Made by a program: the position numbers and the translations under genes. From the NCBI RefSeq assembly GCF_003071065.1, contig NZ_QCXX01000001.1, positions 372,001 to 436,000 of the forward strand: a DNA stretch of 64,000 bases, in the 5' to 3' direction. The notes under the pieces were generated by a model. The model was not told the DNA's origin and did no database searches. It was given only the letters and a program-made list of their open reading frames with translations. This document shows, one piece after another, positions 21,369 through 28,988 of the stretch. Origin of the DNA: Sphingobacterium athyrii (lineage in GTDB: Bacteria > Bacteroidota > Bacteroidia > Sphingobacteriales > Sphingobacteriaceae). Every line of letters begins with the position of its first letter. Positions within the stretch are counted from its first letter, which is position 1.

Positions 21369-21639
21369 AAGCTGTTGTCCGTTACTTGTGGTTTATTATG
21401 CCCGTGAAGTTAATAAAAACATTGTTGAACACATAACCAATAAGGAAATATCATTGAATCATACTTATTTGATAAACAATGATAACGCTAAATTGTTGCT
21501 GTCGGACATAGAAGATTGGCCAAAAATAAATGTACACCTGCTTTTCAAATTCTTAATAATTAATTTTTTTAAAACCAACAGGACCGAAATGCTCCTCTTC
21601 TTTCTCATACAAAAATTGCAGATTGCAGGATAAAGCCTA
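21369..21639. other. Gene-free stretch upstream of the hybrid kinase operon
   Basis: This AT-rich stretch should hold the kinase operon promoter. On the minus strand TATTTTTG (21538-21531) matches the -7 consensus exactly, but no TTTG is found at the proper distance. An open frame on the plus strand (21388-21633) has no family features, no ribosome site and biased low-complexity content, and is not called. Confidence 0.35.
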
Positions 21640-21680
21640 TAAAAAAAACGCCCTCCCGAAAAAAGGGAAGGCGTTTTTTA
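21640..21680. terminator. Bidirectional rho-independent terminator
   Basis: The hairpin AACGCCCTCCC (21647-21657) / GGGAAGGCGTT (21665-21675), one mismatch, has A-tract on one side and T-tract on the other. It lies just after the stop of the FAD oxidoreductase gene (minus strand). Confidence 0.85.
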
Positions 21681-21693
21681 TAAAAGGAATATG

Positions 21694-22848
21694 CTAAAAC
21701 AGCTTTTCAATACTTTGTTCGGCATATCCGGCACTGGCCGTCATCCCTTTGCCGCCGATACCTGTACGCACATGGATGCGCGGACTGACATCAACTTCGA
21801 GAATATGATCTTTATGCTGTGCATAGAAACCTGACCAAGAGGAAGCAATCCAATCTTTCTGCATCGGAATAATACGATTTGCCTCGGCAATCATGAGCTC
21901 GTTGATGTAAGTATCAACCGCAAAGCCTAAGTCATCCAAGCGATTCCCCGCCGCATATTCATGTGAATCTCCAACAATAATACTACCATCGGTGGCCTGT
22001 TTAAATAAAATATGTATTCCATATTTCCGCAGTTCATAATAATGCTCAGGCACCGGGATAGCCCCAAATGATGGACAATATTCTTCAAAGCTTTCATAAC
22101 GACGAATCGTTAAACCGGTCAGGATATTTCCCGGTAGCTGGATCTGAGGTAACGGTCTGGTGCGCATCATTTGCAGTTTACTAATTGCGAGACCACTGTC
22201 ATCAAACAATGAACGGTACAAGATCTTAAATTCGTACCCGTTACAGATAATGATTTTCGCTCCCTCAAAAACTTCGAGGCTGCTTGTCGTCAAGCTCGCC
22301 TGCTCATTACCATCTTCACAGGCAATAACGGTTGTGTCATATTTTAATGTATATTTTTCAAATTTTGCCTGCATGAAAATATGCAACTGGCGAATCATTG
22401 TTTCAGGTTCGGCGCTCAGTTCCTGATCAAAAACAATAGCTTCTTGAACATAATCGGCATTCATGGCGGGATACTTTGCCAAGATTTGCGCTTTGGACCA
22501 GAGCGCATGATCGTATCCTTTCGTTTGATAATGTGCAGACAGCTCGTGAATGACCTGTACTTCATCAGCATCAGATGCAATATAAATACTGCCATTATTC
22601 CGAATGGAGATATCCATTTCCTGTTGGATGGATTGGTATATTTCCAGCCCCCGTACACCATAATCAAACCATTCACCTGCCATCCCCGATGGCACCACCT
22701 GACCGAAGTTGCGCACAGTAGACCCGACAGGAAAATTATCCTTTTCCAGCTGGAGTACACTTAATCCTTTTTTCAATGCATGATAGGCGTGAAAAGTCCC
22801 CAGGATACCACCGCCAACAATAATTAAATCGTATGTATTTGTTTTCAT
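21694..22848 (-). CDS. FAD-dependent oxidoreductase, DAO type (TIGR03364-like)
   Basis: The protein has 384 residues. The FAD dinucleotide loop is at the N-terminus (DLIIVGGGILGTFHAYHALK), followed by NFPVGSTVRNFGQVVPSGM. The C-terminal GTGIGG-type FAD segment reads IHVRTGIGGKGMTASAGYAE. It belongs to the amino-acid-oxidase-like DAO superfamily and resembles TIGR03364, a clade often found beside phosphonatase-like enzymes and proposed to deaminate an aminophosphonate. Here it follows a DUF5690 transporter gene by 18 bases, probably one operon, but no phosphonatase gene is adjacent. Oxidase class is firm; the substrate is inference. Confidence 0.82.
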   Translation of the reverse strand: MKTNTYDLIIVGGGILGTFHAYHALKKGLSVLQLEKDNFPVGSTVRNFGQVVPSGMAGEWFDYGVRGLEIYQSIQQEMDISIRNNGSIYIASDADEVQVIHELSAHYQTKGYDHALWSKAQILAKYPAMNADYVQEAIVFDQELSAEPETMIRQLHIFMQAKFEKYTLKYDTTVIACEDGNEQASLTTSSLEVFEGAKIIICNGYEFKILYRSLFDDSGLAISKLQMMRTRPLPQIQLPGNILTGLTIRRYESFEEYCPSFGAIPVPEHYYELRKYGIHILFKQATDGSIIVGDSHEYAAGNRLDDLGFAVDTYINELMIAEANRIIPMQKDWIASSWSGFYAQHKDHILEVDVSPRIHVRTGIGGKGMTASAGYAEQSIEKLF

Positions 22849-22866
22849 TCTTTAAAATAATTAGCA

Positions 22867-24207
22867 TTAACTTATTTGTACTTCACCACTGTTCGCTTGC
22901 CAGGGCTGCAGCAATTCATCGCCTTTCTTCGTTTTCATCTGTTCTTTCTTCCGAACAAAGTAAACTAACGAAAAGATCGCCAGGATAGCACCTATAATGG
23001 AAGCCAGATAAACCAACTGGATGAAATAAGCGCCCCAAGTGACTGAATTTGGTAAAAATTCTTTATTCATTAAAATCAAAAAGCTCCCTAAATAACCAAC
23101 CGAATCAGCCATATACATGACAAAACCAATATTACTTTTCATGCGATAGGTCGCAATCATACGTTCGAAAAATATGGCATTATAAGGTATATAAGCCATA
23201 TAAAGTCCCAATCCGACCAATAACATCCAACTGAGACCGCCGATCCAATGCATGGAGAATAAATAGGTCGAAATCCCTGCAGTCAAAAAGCCCAAAATAA
23301 TCATGTAATGAATCAGCTTAAATGCTTTCAGATTATCTTTTACCATAATTAAACAGCCTATTAAAATCAAGACGATAAGCGCAATGGTTCCATCGACTTT
23401 AGCGAATATCCCCGCTCCTTTCAGATGCAGCATTTGCCAGATTTCTATCTCAAAATTATCACGAACGTCACGTAAAATCGTCAACATTGTATAAATAATA
23501 ATGGTCAACATAATGCCGGGCATAAATACCTTGAAAAAATGTTTACGCATACCGGCATCCATTGCTACACGTTCGGTCCGCAGCTGCTTATCTTGTGCTG
23601 TTGGCCCCGGGGCATTTTCAAGGATCCAAATACACAGGACAAAAGGCATAAAAAAGAGCATACCGGTAAAAAAAGGCATCCAGAATTCATTGACGTGGAA
23701 AGTGGACATAAGCCAGCGTCCCACCGTTTTAATAAAACCGGAAGCAAAAATCAAACTGACAGACATTACCGCACCCATAATTTCAGTATATCGACGACCT
23801 TCCAGGTAGCTGAATACCAAACCCCAGACCATCCCCAACGGGAAACCATTGATAAAAAGAAAGAGTACATTCCAGGGTTTAGGGAAAAGTGCAAAAGCCA
23901 ATAAGCCAGCCCACGAAATACAAATCAAAGCAAGTAAGTAGCGCCCTCTATTCCGCTGCTTGCTCTCAGAAATAAATTTAATCCCATAGAATTTCGAAAA
24001 CAGATAGCCCAGCATTTGAATAATAACCATACACACTTTATAATCTATTCCCAAAATAGATTCATTGGCAAAAGCCGAAGCCGTAAATGATTTTCGGAAT
24101 GAATACATACTTGTGTAACATAAAAATGCCGTGATAGCCAGTAAAATGGCTACCGACCGTTCGTCTAACCCCGCAATCCGCTTTTTTATTCGCTGGTTCA
24201 AATCCAT
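22867..24207 (-). CDS. DUF5690-family MFS-like transporter
   Basis: The protein has 446 residues with about 12 membrane helices and the DUF5690-type start DERSVAILLAITAFLCYTSM, followed by YSFRKSFTAS. The loop EGRRYTEIMGAVMSVSLIFA is similar to the glycerol-phosphate transporter branch of the major facilitator superfamily. It is the promoter-proximal gene of a two-gene operon with the FAD oxidoreductase, so it may import that enzyme's substrate. The promoter and a leader hairpin lie upstream (24269-24303 and CGGAC-ctcatt-GTCCG at 24224-24239). Confidence 0.8.
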   Translation of the reverse strand: MDLNQRIKKRIAGLDERSVAILLAITAFLCYTSMYSFRKSFTASAFANESILGIDYKVCMVIIQMLGYLFSKFYGIKFISESKQRNRGRYLLALICISWAGLLAFALFPKPWNVLFLFINGFPLGMVWGLVFSYLEGRRYTEIMGAVMSVSLIFASGFIKTVGRWLMSTFHVNEFWMPFFTGMLFFMPFVLCIWILENAPGPTAQDKQLRTERVAMDAGMRKHFFKVFMPGIMLTIIIYTMLTILRDVRDNFEIEIWQMLHLKGAGIFAKVDGTIALIVLILIGCLIMVKDNLKAFKLIHYMIILGFLTAGISTYLFSMHWIGGLSWMLLVGLGLYMAYIPYNAIFFERMIATYRMKSNIGFVMYMADSVGYLGSFLILMNKEFLPNSVTWGAYFIQLVYLASIIGAILAIFSLVYFVRKKEQMKTKKGDELLQPWQANSGEVQIS

Positions 24208-24268
24208 GATTTAGAATTGTTGACGGACCTCATTGTCCGCAATCAAAAGTAAATTCTGGAAATTAACA

Positions 24269-24303
24269 CAACACTAAACTTTTGTTAAGTATTTATAAAC
24301 AAA
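24269..24303 (-). promoter_or_regulatory. Predicted promoter of the DUF5690/FAD oxidoreductase operon
   Basis: On the minus strand TTTG (24303-24300) and TAGTGTTG (24276-24269, one mismatch to TAnnTTTG) are 23 bases apart. The predicted start lies near 24262, about 55 bases before the ATG, and the leader contains a 5-bp stem hairpin at 24224-24239. Confidence 0.4.
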
Positions 24304-24331
24304 TATAAGTAACCGAACTGACTTTGTACAG

Positions 24332-24385
24332 CCTTCAATAAAAAAGCATCAATGAAAATTTTCATTGATGCTTTTTTATTGAAGG
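24332..24385. terminator. 54-bp perfect palindrome, bidirectional terminator
   Basis: The two 27-base arms are exact reverse complements around the centre GAAAA|TTTTC (24358/24359), with no loop other than the centre. Each arm includes AAAAAAGCATCAATG, so U-tracts arise on both strands. It lies 16 bases after the stop of the XRE-cupin gene (minus strand) and upstream of the DUF5690 promoter, insulating the two units. Confidence 0.8.
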
Positions 24386-24400
24386 GCTAGCCCGACAGAA

Positions 24401-24979
24401 CTACCGTTTATTTTCAAAGAAATACACAATGAGCATGACTGCTTTTTCCTTTCCGACATTGCGCGGTGTATGTGAAAGCCGTCCATTAAAGAATATGGAA
24501 TCACCCTCCTCCAGCCGAATGCTTTGATCCTGAAAGATATATTCAACTTGCCCGCTGATGATATATTTATATTCGTAGGCTTCCGTCTCTACCATTGGAC
24601 GCTGTGCATCAGGCTGCAGTTCCAAAAGTACAATATCCATGGTGGAACTCTCTATTGCGGAGGTGAAAATACGTTTGTAATGAAATCCAAGGGCATGCTC
24701 TTTTTCAAAGGATGTATAGCTATCTTTTTTTCGAACAACGACCGGCCCTGCATCCAATTCGGAATTGAAATCTTTAAAGAATTCATTCAGGTCAACATCC
24801 AGTGCATTAATAATATTAATTAACACCAACAGGGAGGGTATGGTCCGGTTATTCTCAATCTGTGATATCAGTCCTTTGCTTACTCCAGCTTTATCAGCAA
24901 CTTCCTGTATGGTAATCCCCTTTTCTTTGCGGATTTCTTTTATTTTATGACTAATCTTAAATATTGTATTATCTTCCAT
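24401..24979 (-). CDS. XRE-family regulator with C-terminal cupin domain
   Basis: The protein has 192 residues. The N-terminal helix-turn-helix (about 8-65) reads ITIQEVADKAGVSKGLISQI followed by ENNRTIPS. The C-terminal cupin (about 115-190) includes YEYKYIISGQVEYIF, LEEGDSIFFNGRLSH and TPRNVG. Such proteins sense a small ligand in the cupin and repress nearby metabolic genes. ATG 24979 is used because the frame extension to 24991 would need TTG. It lies upstream of the transporter/oxidase pair in the same direction, separated by a strong terminator, and is the obvious candidate regulator of that pair. Confidence 0.9.
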   Translation of the reverse strand: MEDNTIFKISHKIKEIRKEKGITIQEVADKAGVSKGLISQIENNRTIPSLLVLINIINALDVDLNEFFKDFNSELDAGPVVVRKKDSYTSFEKEHALGFHYKRIFTSAIESSTMDIVLLELQPDAQRPMVETEAYEYKYIISGQVEYIFQDQSIRLEEGDSIFFNGRLSHTPRNVGKEKAVMLIVYFFENKR

Positions 24980-25100
24980 AATTGGGATCAAAAATAAACA
25001 TTATTTTTCGGCTTGGTATGTTAAGTTTTTGTCACTTAATTTTGACTAAAAACCATCTTAATGATCAATGGTACTTTTTATTGATCTTGACTCCCGTTCA

Positions 25101-25925
25101 TTATTGGTAAACCTTGACCCAATCTATGCGCATTTCGACCGGCAGCTGCTTCAAATCCACTTCCCCTACCCAAGTTCCGCCAAGCTGTTGGTCAATCAAC
25201 AGGTAAAAAGGTTGATCATAGGGCCATTGGGACGCATCGACACCAGTTATCCGTGGATAGGTAAACGTATCCACGCCATTCAGCTGAAATACAATCCGAT
25301 CCGGATACCAGCTGATACCATACACATTGTAGTCCCCCGCATTGACTTTTGCCGTTCCGGAATGTTTGGGATTATCCTTCTGTCCCAAATTCAAGGTGTA
25401 ATGTGAATGCGTCGTTTGATAAATAATATCATCAAAATTAAGGTGTTCCATGATATCAATTTCACCGTTTCGCGGATACTTCCCGTATTTGTCCAACTCA
25501 GCCAGCATCCACATTGCCGGCCAGGCGCCTTGGGAACTGCCAAGTTTGGCTCTTATTTCAATACGTCCATATTGAAAAGCAAATTTTCCTTTACTCCATA
25601 TCCCGCCAGTGAGAAACGGTCGTGCATCTTTCTGCTGATCGGTATTCTTGATCCCTTTTAGAATCAATTCTCCCTTTTCCCATCCAAAACAGGCATCATC
25701 TTGACTCATGTGCCGGTTCCAGTCTGCTCCCCCTGCCGGAATCCGGCTCCATTTGCTTGTATCCAAATTTGATGAGTTAAAATTCTCCTCCCACACAAGC
25801 TTCCATTTTTTTGTCTCCCGACCGGGATTTTGTAAATACACCTGTGGATTTTCTTTTGGGTTGTGATGGACGCTACAAGCGGAGATAAGGATATAAAAAA
25901 GGCCTGCACCTAAAATTCGCTTCAT
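25101..25925 (-). CDS. Glycoside hydrolase family 16 lipoprotein
   Basis: The protein has 274 residues. A lipoprotein signal with lipobox LISAC puts the acylated Cys at about residue 17. The GH16 domain fills the rest, with catalytic E-x-D-x2-E in RNGEIDIMEHLN and the aromatic groove residues QGAWPAMWML. Family members cut beta-1,3 or beta-1,3-1,4 glucans, agarose or carrageenan; the GEIDIMEH form is typical of laminarinase-like members. It stands alone, with no SusC/SusD genes beside it. Confidence 0.92.
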   Translation of the reverse strand: MKRILGAGLFYILISACSVHHNPKENPQVYLQNPGRETKKWKLVWEENFNSSNLDTSKWSRIPAGGADWNRHMSQDDACFGWEKGELILKGIKNTDQQKDARPFLTGGIWSKGKFAFQYGRIEIRAKLGSSQGAWPAMWMLAELDKYGKYPRNGEIDIMEHLNFDDIIYQTTHSHYTLNLGQKDNPKHSGTAKVNAGDYNVYGISWYPDRIVFQLNGVDTFTYPRITGVDASQWPYDQPFYLLIDQQLGGTWVGEVDLKQLPVEMRIDWVKVYQ

Positions 25926-26028
25926 TTAAATTAATTATTTTCTGCTTAATTACAATGTCAATAACGTATTAAATATAAGGCCTTTTTTATAAAGGAATAG
26001 CATGATTAAACAAAAAACAGCCGATATA

Positions 26029-26511
26029 CTAAAACATGGGGTGACTATTGGCAGACTCTTTGGGTACATCTTGCTGTGTATCCCAGTGTTCAACAATCTT
26101 TCCGTTTTCTAAACGAAAGATATCTATCGTTGATTTCAGACTGCCATCAGCATTTTTATTTTTAAGGTGGATAAAAACCAGATCCCCATCGGAGGCGATA
26201 TGCTGTACATCAATCTTGGTTTTTGGCTGCCCTTCAAACCATTTTGCTGCAGCAGCCTTAAATGCTGCTGCACCATCCGCTACTGCCGGATTGTGCTGAA
26301 TATATTCCGGAGCAATATAACGGTCGACGGCAGAAAGATCTTTATCTCCGAACATCTGCTGATAAAAGTCCAATACGATTCGTTTATTCTCTTTGTTGAT
26401 ATCCAACTGCGTCTGTCCTTTCTCCTCCTTAGCCTGTTGGCTCTGCTGGCATCCCGTAAATACCAGTGCTACGATTGCTATTGACAGCATAAAATTTCTG
26501 CTTGTTTTCAT
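26029..26511 (-). CDS. SnoaL/NTF2-like lipoprotein
   Basis: The protein has 160 residues. A lipoprotein signal ends LVFTGC (Cys about 21). The remainder has the NTF2-like pattern of SnoaL-type proteins: NKRIVLDFYQQMFGDKDLSA, then VDRYIAPEYIQHNPAV, and later IVEHWDTQQDVP near the C-terminus. This fold serves as a small binding or isomerase domain; no specific reaction can be named. A promoter-like TATTTTTG is on the minus strand at 26697-26690. Confidence 0.8.
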   Translation of the reverse strand: MKTSRNFMLSIAIVALVFTGCQQSQQAKEEKGQTQLDINKENKRIVLDFYQQMFGDKDLSAVDRYIAPEYIQHNPAVADGAAAFKAAAAKWFEGQPKTKIDVQHIASDGDLVFIHLKNKNADGSLKSTIDIFRLENGKIVEHWDTQQDVPKESANSHPMF

Positions 26512-26735
26512 TATTTGAACCTAATTATAATATATAAAAGAACCTATTATATGCACTGCCCCGTATTTTATTGTATCCAATAAACAACATTTGGTCCATA
26601 ATTTTGTTTTCAAAACAACCATCCTTCACCCCAAAATAGATCTTGAAAAATATGGCATGATAATTGAAAAATACTTTACAGTATAAATTCAAAAATATAC
26701 ATTTCATAAATTTAGGTTAATAATTGGTTAGGTTA

Positions 26736-26771
26736 AAAACACCTGAGGTCCCCAACTTCAGGTGTTTTTTT
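26736..26771 (+). terminator. Orphan hairpin with U-tract
   Basis: AACACCTGA (26737-26746 region) pairs with TCAGGTGTT before TTTTTTT at about 26765-26772. No plus-strand gene lies upstream within 700 bases, and the next gene starts 140 bases later. It could end a small RNA or act as an attenuator for the following operon. Confidence 0.6.
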
Positions 26772-26911
26772 GTTTACGGGCCTTGTCCTATTAAAATTTA
26801 CCAACAAATTAAAACAAAAAGTCAATTCCTGTTTTTATTAATCTAGTTCAATGATTTTGTTTTTCAGCTGCCGTAATTTTACAACAGTTAAGAAAATAAA
26901 AAAAAACAATT

Positions 26912-27844
26912 ATGGATAATAAAATATTAGGACTGCATCATATTACCGCGATAGCTGATAATGCAAAACGAAATCTTGATTTTTACACAAAGGTCCTAGG
27001 ACTTCGACTTGTAAAAAAAACTGTCAATTTTGACGACCCTGGCACTTATCATTTTTATTTTGGAAATGAGGAGGGCAGCCCGGGTACGATTCTTACATTT
27101 TTCCCTTGGGAAGGTATCGGTAAAGGTAAACAGGGCGCCGGAATGGCTACCCATATTGGTTATGCCGTCCCGGAGGGTGGTCTTATTTTCTGGAAAAACA
27201 GACTAAAGGCACACAATGTGGCTTTTCTGGAAGATGAAATTTTTGGTGAAAAATTGATCTCATTTACCGATCCGGATGGTTTACAAATACAGTTTATTGA
27301 ACCTTTAGCTAAAGATACTAGAAGCGTATGGACGACGGCGGATATCAATCATGAAAATGCATTAAAGGGATTTCATAATATTACCCTGTCTTTAAAAGAG
27401 GCTGATCCCACACTAAAGGTTCTGACGGATATATTAGGATACTCCGTGCAGGGGCAGGAGAACGAACGCTACCGCTTGACTACCGACAGCATAGCCACTG
27501 CGAACATCGTCGATATTGTTGCAGACCGGAATTTACCTTTCGGACGTAATGCCGCCGGTACGAATCACCATGTCGCATTTCGGGTAAAAGATGATAACAT
27601 CTTGATGGAATATCGCGAAAAGGTGCTTGCCGCAGGTCTGGATATTACACCAAAAATCAATCGGGACTACTTTTTCTCGCTTTATTTCCGTGAACCGGGA
27701 GGTGTTCTGTTTGAAATCGCAACAGACAATCCGGGATTTACCGTTGATGAGCCATTGGAAAGTCTTGGTACGGCACTTAAATTGCCAAAACAATACGAAA
27801 GTCATCGGTCACAGATCGAAGCCACTTTACCAAAAATAGATTAA
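26912..27844 (+). CDS. VOC-family ring-cleaving dioxygenase (MhqO-like)
   Basis: The protein has 310 residues with two vicinal-oxygen-chelate modules. The first begins ILGLHHITAIADNAKRNLDF and the second KGFHNITLSLKEADPTLKVL. Metal-ligand candidates are the His in LHHITA, the His in NHHVAFRVKD and the Glu in GGVLFEIATD. Relatives are annotated as ring-cleaving dioxygenases or MhqO and act on hydroquinones and catechols. It heads a plus-strand group with an acetyltransferase and an MhqD-like esterase, a pairing seen in quinone/electrophile stress operons of Firmicutes. Confidence 0.85.
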   Translation: MDNKILGLHHITAIADNAKRNLDFYTKVLGLRLVKKTVNFDDPGTYHFYFGNEEGSPGTILTFFPWEGIGKGKQGAGMATHIGYAVPEGGLIFWKNRLKAHNVAFLEDEIFGEKLISFTDPDGLQIQFIEPLAKDTRSVWTTADINHENALKGFHNITLSLKEADPTLKVLTDILGYSVQGQENERYRLTTDSIATANIVDIVADRNLPFGRNAAGTNHHVAFRVKDDNILMEYREKVLAAGLDITPKINRDYFFSLYFREPGGVLFEIATDNPGFTVDEPLESLGTALKLPKQYESHRSQIEATLPKID

Positions 27845-27878
27845 GATCAACGTAAACACTATTAAATACTGCAAAACA

Positions 27879-28178
27879 ATGGAAAGAACAGAAATTGTAC
27901 TGGATAAAAATCGGCGTGGTGAACTTCAATTATTCTCCGATGAGAAAAAAGCTGGTTTAATGAGCATCGCCATTATTGACAGACGATTGGTCGTCTACCA
28001 TACCGAAGTCGATGAAGCCTTTGAAGGTCGAGGATTTGCAAAAATACTATTGGAAAAATTGGTGTCCCATGCACGGGAAAATGCGATGAAAATTGTGCCT
28101 TTATGTCCTTATGTAAATGCACAATTTCACCGTCACCCTGACACCTATGCCGATGTATGGTTTAAGAAAACAGTATAG
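27879..28178 (+). CDS. GNAT-like N-acetyltransferase (YjdJ/Gcn5-related short family)
   Basis: The protein has 99 residues, about the length of the short GNAT family. It carries the acetyl-CoA loop in GRGFAKILLEKLVSHARENA and the family's PLCPYVNAQFHRHP segment. The acceptor is unknown. It lies 34 bases after the dioxygenase gene and 11 before the esterase gene. Confidence 0.85.
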   Translation: MERTEIVLDKNRRGELQLFSDEKKAGLMSIAIIDRRLVVYHTEVDEAFEGRGFAKILLEKLVSHARENAMKIVPLCPYVNAQFHRHPDTYADVWFKKTV

Positions 28179-28189
28179 GAAGGGAGATA

Positions 28190-28810
28190 ATGAGTCATTC
28201 TAACAACATCAAAACAGCGGGGCATAGCCTGGAAAATGCGAAAAAAGCATTGATCATGATTCATGGCCGTGGCGGAAATGCAACAGATATCCTGAGCATG
28301 TCAGCTTATCTCAATGTAGGGGATTATGCCTTACTCGCACCGCAAGCTGACAATTACACCTGGTATCCACATTCATTTATGGCTCCCGAACAAAGTAATG
28401 AGCCCTGGTTGAGTTCTGCTCTTGAAGTCATTGAAAATACCGTGCAGCTTGCTTTGGACAAGGGTTTACAAGCAGAAAACATCTATTTTTTTGGTTTCTC
28501 CCAGGGAGCTTGTCTGACGCTTGAATTCCTGGCGCGGAATGCCAGACGATATGGTGGCGCAGTCGCTATAATCGGCGGATTGATCGGTGAGCAAATTGAT
28601 CGGGGTAAGTATATGGGAGACTTTAAGCAAACACCGATATTTATTGGCACCAGTGATCCAGATTTTCATGTGCCCCTGGAACGTGTCAACGCCAGCGTGA
28701 ACATCCTCGAAGACCAGCATGCGGACGTCAAGCTTGCTGTATATCCCAATTTTGGTCATTCGATTAATCAAGAAGAGATTACCATCGCCAACGAGTTTGT
28801 CTTTCAGTAA
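28190..28810 (+). CDS. Alpha/beta-hydrolase, phospholipase/carboxylesterase family (MhqD-like)
   Basis: The protein has 206 residues. It shows MIHGRGGNATDILSMSAYL near the N-terminus, the nucleophile elbow GFSQGA (Ser about 104), a catalytic Asp candidate in GTSDPDFHVP and His in PNFGHSINQEE. These match the phospholipase/carboxylesterase family that includes MhqD. With the dioxygenase and acetyltransferase it probably handles a quinone or related electrophile. Confidence 0.88.
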   Translation: MSHSNNIKTAGHSLENAKKALIMIHGRGGNATDILSMSAYLNVGDYALLAPQADNYTWYPHSFMAPEQSNEPWLSSALEVIENTVQLALDKGLQAENIYFFGFSQGACLTLEFLARNARRYGGAVAIIGGLIGEQIDRGKYMGDFKQTPIFIGTSDPDFHVPLERVNASVNILEDQHADVKLAVYPNFGHSINQEEITIANEFVFQ

Positions 28811-28872
28811 ATGCATCCTGGCTTAAGTATCCTTATCGAAACAAGAATCAACAGGCCGCTCAATATCCGCGA

Positions 28873-28924
28873 CATATCCCGGGTTTAAGCTGAAATAATT
28901 TTCAAAGCTTAAACCCAGGATATG
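28873..28924. repeat. Long inverted repeat between convergent genes
   Basis: A 19-base arm at 28873-28891 (CATATCCCGGGTTTAAGCT) matches the reverse complement of 28906-28924 at 18 positions; the one difference makes a G·U pair in minus-strand RNA. The loop has 14 bases. There is no U-tract. It probably separates the convergent esterase and oxidoreductase genes. Confidence 0.7.
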
Positions 28925-28988
28925 CTTTAGTAATCCTGTCACGGAACGATTGATCCCTCTGCTCCGCTATCCCCCTTTTTTCATACTT

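Noticed and set aside
21388..21633. 81-codon open frame on the plus strand upstream of the hybrid kinase
   Set aside because: No family features, no ribosome site, biased AT-rich composition, and it lies where the kinase operon promoter should be.
26525..26707. 60-codon frame on the minus strand upstream of the SnoaL-like gene
   Set aside because: Low-complexity Phe/Tyr/Lys-rich product and no start signals; better explained as AT-rich leader DNA.
26855..26881. Promoter of the dioxygenase gene (TTTG and TAATTTTA)
   Set aside because: The spacing is only 14 bases, too short for the Bacteroidota consensus.
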